A stretch of 64,000 bases of DNA from Cerrena zonata (taxonomy: Eukaryota > Basidiomycota > Agaricomycetes > Polyporales > Cerrenaceae): assembly GCA_038087015.1 (NCBI GenBank), contig JASBNA010000005.1, positions 1,302,001-1,366,000 on the forward strand. The letters run 5' to 3'. The notes beneath the pieces were generated by a model, which had not been told where the DNA came from, ran no database searches, and saw only the letters and a program-made list of their open reading frames with translations. Within the stretch, counting starts at the first letter, position 1; each line of letters opens with the position of its first letter. The position numbers and the translations under genes were made by a program. Shown piece after piece: positions 35,367 through 47,098 of this stretch.

Positions 35367-36585
35367 CTATGACGTAGTGGGAGAAGTGGCAGACGCGACT
35401 TGCTTGGACTTCGGTTGCCTGAAACACTGCTTCAGGGTCGACCTATAGATATGTTTCATCTCCTTGAACATATCACCCCACCATAGCATCTCCTCTTTCC
35501 ACAACCCGTCTTCCCAAGTTGAGACCTCCATCACCTTCTCTTCCAGATTATACCACGGCACTCTCTCATAATCACCCTGCAAGAACGGTTTCGGCCACGT
35601 AAAGTGCACTATCCTCCTTTCCTCCGTAGTGTTCTTCCACATCTCCGGTGACCGACGTTTGATAGCCAAGTTCCCGTTATAAGCATACGGCAGACGAACG
35701 ACCTCAGCGCCAAAGTAATGGTTCAGATAGGATTGCTCCGCTTCGAGGAGTGGGAAGTCGGCGTGTTCGATCTTGGAAACCATCTGGTTGAACACCGTCG
35801 TCGAGGTCCGGATGAAAAGCACTCCCGCGTTAAAGCCTAGGATATATCCGTTGTGATCGGTGTATACGTCGGGCACTGCGGCAAAGTTGAAAGGAAGCGC
35901 AAACAGCTCGTCGAAATTTCGTCGTACGAGTGTATCCGCGTCAAGGTAGACTAGACTCTTTATCCCCTGTTGGTCAAGTTTCCAGAGAGTCAACTTTGTG
36001 AACTGGTCGAGGAAATGAGGATGAGCGCCATCTCCGTTTTTCGGTGGAGGGATACGTGAAACTGGCTGTGGAATGAAACCTGAGGATGTTGCAACACAGA
36101 GAGCTGAGGGGGAAACCTTCTCGGGGAGGTATAATAGGATTAGGCGTGCTGAAACATCTGCTTTGCGTAGAGAGTGACCGAGAGTGGCTACGGCAGGGGC
36201 AAACGCGTCTGTGTAGAGTGTCGTGACAACTGCATGTTCGTCTGGGTTGAAAAACTGAGGTGCAAGCGATGTCGAGAGTACATCATCGGTTACTAATGGA
36301 AATGGGTTTCTGTTAAATAAAGGTACTTAAAACATTACAAATGAATGTTAAGATATGTATAAGAAATACTTACAAGCTTTGATAATGGTTCAAAGGATTC
36401 CGCAGTGGCGGGGGGAGTTTAGGGTGGTTAAAGTAGTGATAAAGAAAGCAAACATTCAAAGCGACGGAGACGATGATGATTATAGTATGATACAATGAGC
36501 GACGATTATGGGAATGTGACGCGTAATTTGCGATTAGGGGGAGGTAACTGTCGCGACGAGAGTGGAGCTGGAGGTAAGACTTCAT
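35367..36585 (-). CDS. GT8-family (glycogenin-like) glycosyltransferase, type II membrane
   Basis: Two exons: 36374-36585 and 35367-36309, joined in frame as HYQSLNPFPLVTDD. The N-terminus is cytoplasmic and Arg/His-rich, then one membrane anchor (YHTIIIIVSVALNVCFLYHYF, about residues 32-52), a Pro-rich stem, and a GT8 domain: AVVTTLYTDAFAPAVATLG, KLTLWKLDQQGIKSLVYLD, the metal/UDP-binding DAD in YLDADTLVRRN, AAVPDVYTDHNGYILGFNAG, AEQSYLNHYFG, RLPYAYNGNLAIKRR and VHFTWPKPF. The layout fits a Golgi/ER type II glycosyltransferase rather than soluble glycogenin. About 385 aa. Known for the family: retaining transfer from UDP-sugars; sugar and acceptor are unknown here. Confidence 0.9.
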
Positions 36586-38287
36586 ATCTAAGGGTGGGGC
36601 GTGGCGTGGTCGTGAAGAGGCGTTTGGGAGAAAAGAAAGAGGAAGTTTAAGTGTGAACGGACGATAGACTTTAGAGATGCATGCTAAAGCGGCGAGGGTG
36701 ACCGGTGCAGAGAAAGGAAATTCAAGGCGGCCTGTGCAGTCCGCCTAATGTGAACCAGAAGAGACAGACAACCATGATGCGCTCATGTCAGCCACCGTAG
36801 TCGCCAGATAATCCCTTCCAGTAGACGTTCTGACCTAAGCCGAGCGCACGGCAGCCACACCTTGTGCCGCTTACATGAGGATTCTGCATTTCCATCTTGA
36901 CCTTTCTTGGTTTCTCCAATGGGGGTTGACTGCTGATTCGGTACAGATCGTATCAGGATTAGACGGAGGTATCTCCACCATAGCGCTGAGGCTGAGCAAT
37001 GTGAGAACCAACGACGGTGGGTAACAACTGCGCCGAGGATATCCTGGGTACTTTCAGCTTTAGTCTGCCCTCGATTTACCTCGTTCATCACATACGGTCC
37101 TCATCTCCGCCTAACCCTTGTCCTCGCCTAATAGTGCCCACCAGGTTATATATACTCAAATGAGGAACAAAAATAGGACAAGCAACCTAAAAGCCGTACT
37201 AGGCGACTCACCTGCCACCAAGGAAGACAATGAGCCTTTTTTGCGTTTGGATTGTCCCAACTTGAACATTCCGTGATTACAGCGGACATGAGTAGACACA
37301 AGTGAAATTCTTGTTTTGACAGCTAGCGACGGTATCAGTTCACTTGCGAGGGATCTTGACGACGACGGTGTTTAGTTCGTTCACCGTATCGACTCTATCG
37401 AACGACTACAATCGAGATTGATCATAGACATGTCTAAAAGGCATTCAATACTCAAACAGCAAGATACGGGGAGAAGACAACCTGGGACAACTTTGTTTTT
37501 CGAGTTTGTTGATCAGGAGCGATCGAGCGGACCAATATGATTACTCCTATTCACTACGACCAAACAACCATACTGATCAAATAAAATACCACGAGTGATG
37601 CTATCATGATCATAGAATAACTATTCCAGAGATGACCGGTGCCGAGTGTTTAGAACGTTGACAGTCCAGACTCTGATCCCTACGACTTTCCTTTAAATTT
37701 CCTTTCCAGAATTTCACAGATATGAAAAACAAATCCGACACAGCCCTATCACACCCACCAGTTCAAACTTGCGAAATGAATAACAAAGATGAACCCTCAG
37801 ATGGGACAAACGAGCTGTCAAGCTTGTCAAGGACAGATATGATCAAAAGGAAATATGATCGATTGTGCTACTAGGGAGCGTGAGTGACAGAGAGTGAGAG
37901 TGCGAACAGAGGTGTCAGATGTACACAATGAGTAAGTAACAGGTAACTAATGCAGTATCCAGATCAGTGAGGCAAAGAAAAAGGATAGGGGAGTCGAGAA
38001 AAAATAGAAACTAAAAATAAGCAGTATGCAATAGCAAAGGTAAGTAAGCAGTCCCAACAACATAAAAAACTATTCGAGCACGGAAATATACACGACGAGT
38101 CCAATATTCCCAACCAATAACCAATGATACCAAAAGAGATGGATGGCAAGTCTAGGGATACGAGGGGATGGTGGCGGAGACAATGAACGGAATTATACGG
38201 GTTCGGCAATAAGGAAGTCGAGAGTGTGGAGTGGGGTTGGTCGTCAAGAGTCGTCGTCTGTATTAATGCTCATTCTCTTCATTCACC
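36586..38287. other. Intergenic, about 1.7 kb
   Basis: Upstream of the glycosyltransferase and downstream of the CSC1-like gene. Many short open frames but none with a motif. The part 37800-38280 is AG-rich on this strand and probably contains the 3' UTR of the CSC1-like gene. Confidence 0.4.
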
Positions 38288-41200
38288 TCACCTCCTAAAC
38301 GTCCCTCTTCCCGCCATATTCTGTTCATAGCCCTCCCCAGGACTCCTCTGCTGTTGCTGTTGCTGAGGCGAATACTGCTGAGGTTGAGGTGGTGTATACT
38401 GCTGAGGCTGTTGAGGTGGATACTGTCCATACGCCTGGTACGGACCTGGTGATCCAGTCAACTCACGAGTAGGGTAAGGTCTATGCACAGGAGCCTCTCT
38501 ATACGGCTGAGGTGCAGCCATAGGCAAAGACGGCACCCCAGGCACCTCCGGCGACCCACCTCCATAAGGCAAGCTAGCAGTACTTCGGTTCATGGCATCG
38601 AAGTATCCCGGTGCCTGCTGCGACGTCAATAGCGGTAATTGGTCACTGCCATCGAATCGGGTCATCTCGATATCGGACTGCGTCCCTTGCGCAAGATATC
38701 GATCATAGGCCGCTTTGGAAGGTGCAGGTGAGGCTCGGCCTGTGATACTCGGTGCATAAAGTGCTGATTTGTTGTCCATGGCGAGGAGGTTGGCAGAAGA
38801 CACAGAGCGGGTATCCCAATCTAGTTCACCACGATCACGTTGGTAAAGCGCCGGGTCGTATTCGAGGTCACTCTGTTGTAAAGCAAACAAAAATAGAATA
38901 TCAACGTTTCATCCCAAGCAAAGGCAGTCTCAGATAGGGGAACGTGGCCGCGGATAGCGGATAGCATATACATGCTGACCACAGCCCTAGAAAAAATGGA
39001 TCTAAAACTGACCTGTTCGATACCAGCAATCTTGATCCCACCCGCGACGACCTTTGTATCCATCTTCGACCCACCAAACTCATCCAACTTGGTCTGTGTA
39101 CTCGCTATCTTGCCCGAATACACTTGAGGCAGAAGCGCTGACATGTTGGCGTGCACCATCGGTGTGAAGAGTTCAGCGTGCATCGAAGGGTGAGCGAATC
39201 GCTTCTCGAGGCGGTTTCCGATATTATCTGCACGTCCGGAATGGACCTGTGCCATCCGGAGTTCATCTTGGGTGGGGATGTAGAAGGTAAAGTCAGGGAT
39301 GAAGGCGCGGTTGATGTACAGTTTGAAGATGACTAGGATGACGATCGGTGGAAGGGTAGCAATCCAATTCAAAGAATCAAATCCCAGTTGGAGAAGGATG
39401 GCTGGAAGTAGGATGTGAGTATTATTACGCTGATTCGAATTTGGGATCTTGATCAACTACTTACTCAGAACCATGAGCAATTGCATCAAGATGACACCAA
39501 CAAGAAGTCGGTTGATGATCACGTTCCAGAGACGCTATTTTCAAAACTAGTCAGCCTCCAAGAACAGATATGAACACCAAGAAAAGACTCACTCCACCAG
39601 ACTCGATCTTAGAGACAAAGACAAACATGAGTTGGTATTTGTACACCCCCGAACTGACCCAGAAGACGATAGCAGCTGCAACAACGACCAATGGCGCGAG
39701 AGGGGCAAACACGAAACCGACAGTTGCCATGAAGAGCTAAAAGTTCATCGCAAATATGTCAATCGCAGTTTATGAATCACCATCTTATCCCAGACTTACA
39801 GTGTTAGAGCTAACAAAAGCAATCGTCATCAATAAATGATACATCCAAGGGAAAGGTCAGAGTTCGATACTCACTAGTATACAGAATATTGGAATTCGGG
39901 GGGCTGGGTCCATTCACGGATATCACGAGGAGTCCGACCGAAAAGGCTACAAAGATACATAGGTTAGTTTCCATCTCCAGTATTCTATCTTGGTATGGAA
40001 GGACGTACTGTTTCTTGATGAAAATCCACACAAGATTGATAATCTGCGCCAGATCGAAGAGAACAAGGAATCCTCGAAGTCTGTGTAGCATGATATTTAA
40101 TACCCAGCAAATTGATACATGATGTACAGGGAAGACTTACGGGAAGTAGGTCAGCCAGTACGAAGATTGATCAATATAGGTTCGATTAATGGTGGCAGGG
40201 AGTTCTATGAAAAAGAACCACAGAATTAGCAAATATCCTAAACGAGTAAGTTACGAAAATTACATACTGTTGACGTTTTGCAGGATATCCTCAAAGCTCT
40301 TATGTTTACCAATTTCCCTAATGATCTCCTTTACAGAGTCTATAATAGACTTATTTTTAGCCCACTCCCTATTAGCGATTACAGAGAGGACGACTTACTG
40401 AAGATGACTCCAATCAAGGTAAAGACGACCAACTGCGAAATGACCAAGAACGCGAAATACCGAGCAACGACCGACCGATCGAGTTTGGAATGTGTCGTAG
40501 AACCCATGTATTGGGAAAGCCATCGCATGATGATAGGCAAGAAGAAACTGAAGAATGCAGAGACAGCCGGAGGGAGCACACCAGAAATGAATGTGAAAGT
40601 AGCGGGTGAGTCGTCAGACCAGGTTTGGAGGAAGGGGACAAAGGTCGTGAGCTGTGAAGATAATTTGGGTTAGATACCTCGAGGTAACTTGCGAGCTGTA
40701 GATGTGGAAACTTACGGAAGCCAAGTTAGCCAGAATGGAGATAATGAACAGAGGGACGGTGTTGAAGAAACAAACGAGGATGAGGAAAATCCATCCTGTC
40801 ATCCGCTTGCCATTCAGCTCTGCCGTAGACTTGTTCAAGTTCTCCCAAATCTTGTTGACACGGATTGTCAGTTTTTTATGGTTGACATATTGGAGTCGGG
40901 ACTTACAAGGTCCTTGGGGTTAGGGGCAAGGGTGATAGTCGCACCTTTCACTCGTTTCCTTCTGAGCAAATTGGCGACAATGTGTGCATAAGGGACGGCT
41001 GCCATGGACGCAAAACCATAGTTCTCAGCTCTGCGAATATCAATCTGGGCTCGGTATTCTTCAACAGCACGCTCGGTACGTTGCAGTTTCGCGCTACACA
41101 GATATATGCCTTCAGACTGTGTCGCCGCCAGCAATAAAATGAACCTATAGCTTACGTGTAATAATCAATAGCGTCTTTCTCTTCACCTCCACAGCACCCA

Positions 41201-42785
41201 GTGCCACCGACCCGGATAGTAGGCCGTTTCTTGCCAATCTTGCCATCCTTGAGGTACTTGACAAGAGCCCGTTCGAGTTCACGCACGGTGTCGTTGTGAT
41301 ACTCGATAAGCTCCGGAAGCTTTCCCACTTGTCGGCCAACGTGTACTGATGTGGTGGGATACGGTGCATTGACCGAGTCGAAAATTGCTCGGATTCCCTC
41401 GTCGGACTGCATCCGTTTCGGTACATCCATAAGCATGAGTGTTCGTGCGTAGAATGACTGAACGTATTCTGGGGACCGGAACCATTGCTTCCTGAGACGG
41501 ATAACTTGCTTCCAGTTCCACCAGACACAAGCCATCGTCAAGAACGATACCAGGTAAGTGACAGTAACATGAGCGAAGAGAATTCTAGTCTCGACATCTC
41601 GGATAGTGAGCATCGACAAGACATCCCTAGAATCTTTGTCGACATGCTTGAGGTTATAGGTGATGTTGATGGGGAGCAAGACACCGCAGGTGAGAACGGC
41701 GATACCGGTGAAGAGCCATCGGAGCATGCGAAGGAAACGAAGGAAGACGGCTGCGTCGAGACCGACTTTCTCTACAAGTTCGGGCTCTTTGGTGTGTATG
41801 AGAGGAGAGACCCAGCCGAATATGGAGTCGGAAATTCGTGGAGGCTTTTTGTTGCCGACATGGTACTTGACCTTGGGTTCGTAAACAATCTATTGAGGGT
41901 GCGTCAGTAATGTTATTAGTGACGTAGAGAGGCTTTGCAGCGTGGTGCGGCTGTGGAGGGATTTTAACGCAACATAATCTTTAGAACAGAAGCAAGAGAC
42001 AAGAGCCAGGTTAACGGACACTTGACAGAGTGATGCAAAAACAGACGTTCTGTTGCGCTAATCTCCATCAAAACGCCGGGTACATATCCCCTAGGAATGA
42101 GGCCACGATGAAGGAGTAACAGACGTGTCCCTGGTATTTTTTCTCTGGGAAGGTAATGACGTCAAGAAAAATCCAAGACAATAAGAGCTGGCCCCGGATT
42201 AATGTGTCCAAAAGTTATTGAGGGAGCGCATCACAACTGTCAAGATGAAGATGAAGACAACGTCCCCTGGTTCTCGCAGGGATATCAAGATGGTCAGGAT
42301 TTTGAGGGGATACGGAGGACATCACGTAGTGCCGATAAACGTGACAATGGTTTGGACAAGGAGAGCCGACCCAGTATCCACACGAACGAGCAGAACCCCA
42401 GAATGAGTTCCATCAGCCAAGATGTCCAGGATACTCCAATTCAAGGGGAACAAGTTATGGAGGCAGTTACTGAAACGTTAAATGGATGATTGCACGTCAT
42501 TTTTGTTTGACGCTAGGTTGCCGCCTTTCCCTCGAGTGAAGCACCACGCTGCAAGGGCCTGACAGATCGCCAACTCACCTTGTTTTTCGGACGGAGAACA
42601 TTGAAGATGAGGATCGTGACGACCTGCGGTGATTAGACAAGCTTAGTCTCTTCACACCATGCTGCGTATTGGGGGAAAAGACTGACTGAAATGATAGACA
42701 TAAGCCCAACTTGGGTGCCCACCGCAGCGGGCGCCAGCGTCCGCAAGTTGGCACTTTGGTCCAGGAGGTCACCAAGGTCGGCCAT
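38288..42785 (-). CDS. CSC1/TMEM63-type (DUF221) membrane channel
   Basis: Start ATG 42783-42785 (MADLGDLLDQSANLRTL), exon 2 at 42579-42623 (VVTILIFNVLRPKNK), then a 689-nt intron and exon 3 from 41889 (IVYEPKVKYHVGNKKPPRIS). The family signature follows: FGWVSPLIHTKEPELVEKVG, DAAVFLRFLRMLRWLF, SFYARTLMLMDVPK, and the cytoplasmic loop to SMAAVPYAHIVANLLRR. Later exons give the many hydrophobic segments of the DUF221 core (about 39330-40840). The tail after FIPDFTFYIPTQDELRMAQ is long, with SDLEYDPALYQRDRGELDWD, then a Pro/Gln/Tyr-rich stretch with a poly-Gln run, ending MAGRGTFRR. Known for the family: osmosensitive/calcium-permeable cation channels of the plasma membrane or endomembranes. 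The gene is divergent to the IMPACT gene with a 415-bp shared promoter region. Exon count above ten; not every join was checked. Confidence 0.88.
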
Positions 42786-43200
42786 TGTGAGTTAGGTATG
42801 TGTGGTATGTTGTCGTCCTCTTCGTTGATGGTGGAGGAGAGAGGAGCACCTGAAAAGACCGTAAAGGGGTTGAAGAAAGATTGGTTGGCCTGCAACTAAG
42901 GCAAGTGGTGGAGTACCATTCCAAGCAGGAAACAGCTCCTTTGTTTCGCCCTCCACTGCGCTGCCGTCTTGCCGACTTGTATTCTTTTCAAGCCCCGAAA
43001 TGGGACCCTTGTATTGTCCCTGGAAATTTGTATCCGTGAGAACATCTCCGGCCATATTGTTCTAGATCCCCACGCGAGCTCGATCACACTCGGTCTTTCT
43101 TCTCCTCGCTTGGTAACTTGCTCAATTAGCTCCGTCGGTTGTCAACTTCTTTCATTGTCCCCGCGTCGGTATCTGCTATGGACCGCTAACTCTTGAGAAT
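42786..43200. promoter_or_regulatory. Divergent promoter region, CSC1-like and IMPACT genes
   Basis: The two genes start 415 bp apart on opposite strands, so both core promoters must lie here. No clear TATA box is seen, which is common for housekeeping genes. Confidence 0.5.
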
Positions 43201-44071
43201 ATGGCCACTACGAACTTGGACTCCTTCATAACCTCATCCCGTCCTCCTCCCAAACCCGCTGCAACCTCTCAGGAGATCAGGGATCGTGGCTCTACCTTTG
43301 TTGCCAATATATTCCAAGCCCCATCACTTGATGATGCCCGACGAGCGATAGACTACCTACGAAATGTTATCCACTCCAAGCGACGCGCGACACATGAAAT
43401 CTCGGCCTGGCGATGCATGTCTCTGAAAGGTGGTAAATCAGGTCTCGGAGGTCCCGATGATTTCGAGGTCGCCTCAGGCAGTGACGACGACGGAGAAAAG
43501 TATGCAGGTGGTCGTATATTGAAGGTGATGCAAGCAGAGGGTGCGCTTGATGCTGTTGTGATAGTCAGTCGATGGTGCGAATATATCTCACTTGGTTGTT
43601 GGAAGATGTTATATTTGGACGTTGCAGGTATGGCGGAGAGATGCTCGGACCTGTGAGGTTCGAACATATCGAGACCTGTACACGCGAAGTGTGTCGCTCG
43701 TTCGTTCTGAAGGAACAGGTCGAGGACGCCATCACTACTCTCACCACACTCGACAGCATCCTGCTCACCCTTCGTGAAGAATTGGCGCAGCTCAAGGCTG
43801 TTGATTCTGCTCCTCCTCCTGGCGATCTTAAGCCAAAGAAGCCACAGGATTACAGCTCACTGAGGGACACGCTGGACACCAAGAAAGCGAATCGGCTCGT
43901 GACAGCCAGAGAGAATTCAGTGAAAAGTGTTAAACTATCTTTGGCTAAACTAAAAGAACAGCTCAAGATGCCAGTGGTACGTGTATGTACAGTATAGTTC
44001 GAGAGGTTTCACTTGCTAATAGTACTTAGGATGAAGTCGTTGCTGGAGAGAGCACAGCGGGACCAGTCTGA
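43201..44071 (+). CDS. YIH1: IMPACT/Yih1-like (UPF0029) protein
   Basis: Three exons: 43201-43574, 43628-43976 and 44030-44071. The first join restores VVIVSRWYGGEMLGPVRF, which fixes the splice. The IMPACT domain spans about residues 25-150: RDRGSTFVANIFQAP, RRATHEISAWRCM, GLGGPDDFEVASGSDDDGE and DAVVIVSRWYGG, then HIETCTREVCRSF. A Lys/Glu-rich helical C-terminal part follows (LREELAQLKAV; SVKLSLAKLKEQLK) ending ESTAGPV. The N-terminal RWD domain of full Yih1/IMPACT is absent, so this is a short form. Known for Yih1: binds actin and Gcn1 to damp Gcn2 kinase activation; without the RWD domain that role is uncertain, because Gcn1 contact needs RWD. The symbol is by domain resemblance only. Confidence 0.82.
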
Positions 44072-44628
44072 CTTCACCCTTACTCGTCAGTGCTCGATTA
44101 TACAATACTTGGAAATGTAACTATCATCCACGTTCAAAACACTATTGATTCTCCTAACCTTCAATGACTCCTGTTTCTCTTTATAGACATTTTTAATATA
44201 TGGAGCTCGACCTATCAGTGACGCATGTCCAGAATCTTTTCTGTTCTCTGTTCTCTGTTCTCTGTTCTTTGTCTCCTTCTTCACGTCCTCCTCCAAACCC
44301 TACGCCTTCGTTACTGACTTCTATTTCCAGGCCCAAAGCTGTCCTATGTCTACCTTCCTGCAGCACGACAACCTTTGCTGACAAAGATCTATGTACAGGA
44401 ACTTCCTTCCGGATGGTGGTCAATTATCTGTTCTGTTGCCTCATGTTCGTAACCAGTATTGTGTACGTTCAATTCCTGCTTCCTGCTGTTCTCGTATAAC
44501 AGAGCCTAAATGAACGATATCCGAAAATATACTGCTTCGCATTAAGAGCTTGCAGGTCATACAAAGCTACTAAACAACAGTAAAAGCTATAAACAAAGCG
44601 TTGAGAGTTTGTCATACAAGAATAATTA
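44072..44628. other. Intergenic between convergent genes, 557 bp
   Basis: 3' regions of the IMPACT gene (+) and F-box gene E (-). It contains the 7-bp tandem repeat at 44239-44270. Confidence 0.45.
44239..44270 (+). repeat. Short tandem repeat, TTCTCTG unit
   Basis: About four and a half copies of a 7-bp unit (TTCTCTG, first and last imperfect) in the 3' flank of the IMPACT gene. Confidence 0.8.
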
Positions 44629-46383
44629 CTACCGTAAAGTCAGTATTAAGGCTTCTTCCAATCGGCGACGTGTGTCGGGCAGATTGAAATCAATCGAAAT
44701 AGGACTGCACATCTCAAACTCTTCAGGTCCATATCCTCTTTTATGACGCTCTACAACAATGTCACAAAGGTCATCCCCGTTGATATGATACCCTGCCCAC
44801 GACCCATGTCGCACAAATATCTGACGTAACATAGGCATAGGAACCGTCCCATCCGGCAACACACGAATCGCATCGAGAAGAGATAAGCCAGCCGTCATGT
44901 GGTTCATCTGGAGCGACTCAAGCTCATTTGCTCGAAGCAAGCTTCCAGAGAAGGTGGCTTGCGATAGCACCTGATACAATGTCTCGATGAAGATGCTTTT
45001 AAGGACGGGATAGACGACGACACTGGCCGCTTCGATGAACTCGACCCATGGAGATGTGTCTGGGAAGACACGTTCATTACACAGGTAGAGCGTGAAGTGG
45101 AAGTACCGGGGCCAGGAACCTATGCAGGTCTCTGTCGATGTCTCGAAAGACAGCCCGTATCTTGCCGAAGGGTTCCATGTAACTTCGGTATTTATCGAGT
45201 CCGATTTTACATCCCCGGGGAGCGATGAAAGACCAAATTTTGTGAAAACGGATGAGAGGGGGAATGGGGGTACGGAATTGTCTGCATTGAACTTTATCCT
45301 CACAGTAGCCTCGATGTTCGGAGGGAATGTCAGGAATTGTATGACGGTTATGATATTCCAGGAGTGTGATTGGGATAGGTCCAGTCGTTTGAGGTGGGGA
45401 AGATTCACCATCGAGTCTCTGCGTGCCCCTTGCGTGCCTATAGGAATTCTTTTGAGAAGAAGACGCTCGAGGTTAGGTAGCCTCGCGAGCAGGTTAAGGA
45501 GGTCTTCACATGTACCCGGAGGATTTTGGACGGGGAATTTGATCTGCAGGTGGGTAACGGTAGGTGGCAGATTACCTAGCATCTCCCAGCTGACGAAGAC
45601 ACCCCTCAGACTAAGAATACGCAAAAAGCGAGGCATCGAGTTTAAGACGGCTGGAATAGGAATCCCCCCCTTGATATATGAAAATGCATTGATATGGAGG
45701 TCGACCAACAGCGCGAATGGTCGAAGAGGGGCTTCATTCATACCCTGGAGCTGAATCAACGACTGTGGCAAATCAAGACGAAACGTTCGGATCCGATACG
45801 ACTCGTTTAGTATCTTCCCCCACGACTCCTTCTCTTCTTCATTCCAAGTGTCAGCGGATGTCATCTCATCGTACGCAAAGAGGCCATATTCGATCGTAAT
45901 ATCGAGTGGAGCTGAGCGTGAACGATGTAAGGTTGCATCCAACAACGGAGGTCTCGAAAAGATGTCTTCATCCAGATACCCCCAAAGTAGAGGGCATGCA
46001 AGGGCAACCACTCTCCAGCGATGGCATATCTCTGTCGGAACAAGCCAGTACCACTTTGCCAATTCGAACGGTTGCTGATGATTACCAGCGGAATCTACCT
46101 CGGGCACAATGGAAATGTCACGATAGTATAGAAAGATCTCGACAACGAGCTCGTTTGGTAAGCTGAACACAGAATTGACTGTCCTGGACAATGCAGCTAT
46201 GCGTCGTCGATGCTTGTATACTTCGTTCTCATGGAAGCGAGTGAGCTCCAACAAGTGTTCCTCAGGCTTCGAGCTCAAGGAGACCGCATCCTTGTTGCCT
46301 GAGGAAAAAGTTAGAAACATATTTGAATTAATAGATGAAGTCTTACATCCGTCGGTACCAATTCTAGTAACTTTTGAGCTCAT
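44629..46383 (-). CDS. F-box-like/LRR-like protein E
   Basis: ATG at 46383. A 48-nt intron (46299-46346, GTAAGA..CTCAG, phase 1) follows MSSKVTRIGTDG; it has no stop and is a multiple of three, so the unspliced frame is also open (584 aa). After it: NKDAVSLSSKPEEHLLEL, the F-box-like region SVFSLPNELVVEIFLYYRDIS, KWYWLVPTEICHRWR (WYW instead of the WWW of its sisters) and CPLLWGYLDEDIFSRPPLLD. The LRR-like body has LRILSLRGVFVSWEML, LPHLKRLDLSQSHSWNI and DAIRVLPDGTVPMPMLRQ. Closest by eye to gene C, with a shared upstream GTTTCGTAAAG element. It stands alone between the four-gene row and the two-gene inverted copy. Function inferred as SCF adaptor. Confidence 0.85.
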   Translation of the reverse strand: MSSKVTRIGTDGCKTSSINSNMFLTFSSGNKDAVSLSSKPEEHLLELTRFHENEVYKHRRRIAALSRTVNSVFSLPNELVVEIFLYYRDISIVPEVDSAGNHQQPFELAKWYWLVPTEICHRWRVVALACPLLWGYLDEDIFSRPPLLDATLHRSRSAPLDITIEYGLFAYDEMTSADTWNEEEKESWGKILNESYRIRTFRLDLPQSLIQLQGMNEAPLRPFALLVDLHINAFSYIKGGIPIPAVLNSMPRFLRILSLRGVFVSWEMLGNLPPTVTHLQIKFPVQNPPGTCEDLLNLLARLPNLERLLLKRIPIGTQGARRDSMVNLPHLKRLDLSQSHSWNIITVIQFLTFPPNIEATVRIKFNADNSVPPFPLSSVFTKFGLSSLPGDVKSDSINTEVTWNPSARYGLSFETSTETCIGSWPRYFHFTLYLCNERVFPDTSPWVEFIEAASVVVYPVLKSIFIETLYQVLSQATFSGSLLRANELESLQMNHMTAGLSLLDAIRVLPDGTVPMPMLRQIFVRHGSWAGYHINGDDLCDIVVERHKRGYGPEEFEMCSPISIDFNLPDTRRRLEEALILTLR

Positions 46384-47098
46384 GCGAATGTCGACTATGT
46401 ACTACACGGAGGCAGATAGTGTCCTATAGTAAGTACTAGTCTTACGTAGCAACCTAGTACTCTTCGTTGCTGACTTGGCCGCAAAGTTTCGTAAAGATGA
46501 CGTAGTAGCTTTATCTCATGGTTAGAAGTGACCCGTCTCAATCCGATCACTGGCATCACACTTGAGCATTTTTGACTCAAACTTCGACCATCCACTTTAC
46601 AAAATGCCAACTCACTCTGCTCCATTTTCAGTACGTTCTCATTTGTTCCACATATCCGCACCTTCTATTATGTACATATTTATTTGCAGAATAAAATGCC
46701 CAGTAGAAAATACTAAGCAGGATGGCTGGCTCGGTGCTTTGCTTACTCTTACACATGGAATCAAGTATAAATTGGGGCTCGTTCCAACAACAACGAAGCC
46801 CTCGGTCTTCTTAACATTGGCCTATCATCTCTACATATGAGAATCTCGCTTGGATGGCTGGCTGTCGAATAGACCAAACTTCCTTTTGCTCTTTCCATGC
46901 ACGTACGAATGTACAATCCGACCACCTCGTGGGATCGTACCTGGACTTTCTTACTTCACGATTCACCAGATGACCACAATTCCGCGCTATTATGCGTGAC
47001 GCATGTCGGTATAACGTGGGTATAAAAGGGCTCCTGTATGTACCTGTCCACGTATAGTCCTTTGATTCCCCCACCCAATAACTCAATATACTTCCAAA
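46384..47098. other. Intergenic between divergent genes, 715 bp
   Basis: Promoters of F-box gene E (-) and the epoxide hydrolase-like gene (+). The GTTTCGTAAAG element at 46486-46496 is shared with the upstream region of gene C. A TATA box for the + strand gene is at 47021. Confidence 0.5.
47021..47027 (+). promoter_or_regulatory. TATA box of epoxide hydrolase-like gene
   Basis: TATAAAA in the context GGGTATAAAAGGG, 72 bp before the ATG at 47099, the cleanest core promoter element in the window. Confidence 0.7.

Noticed and set aside
42202..42489. 95-codon + strand frame inside the long CSC1-like intron
   Set aside because: Low-complexity charged wording and no homology recognisable; kept only as a remark on the intron.
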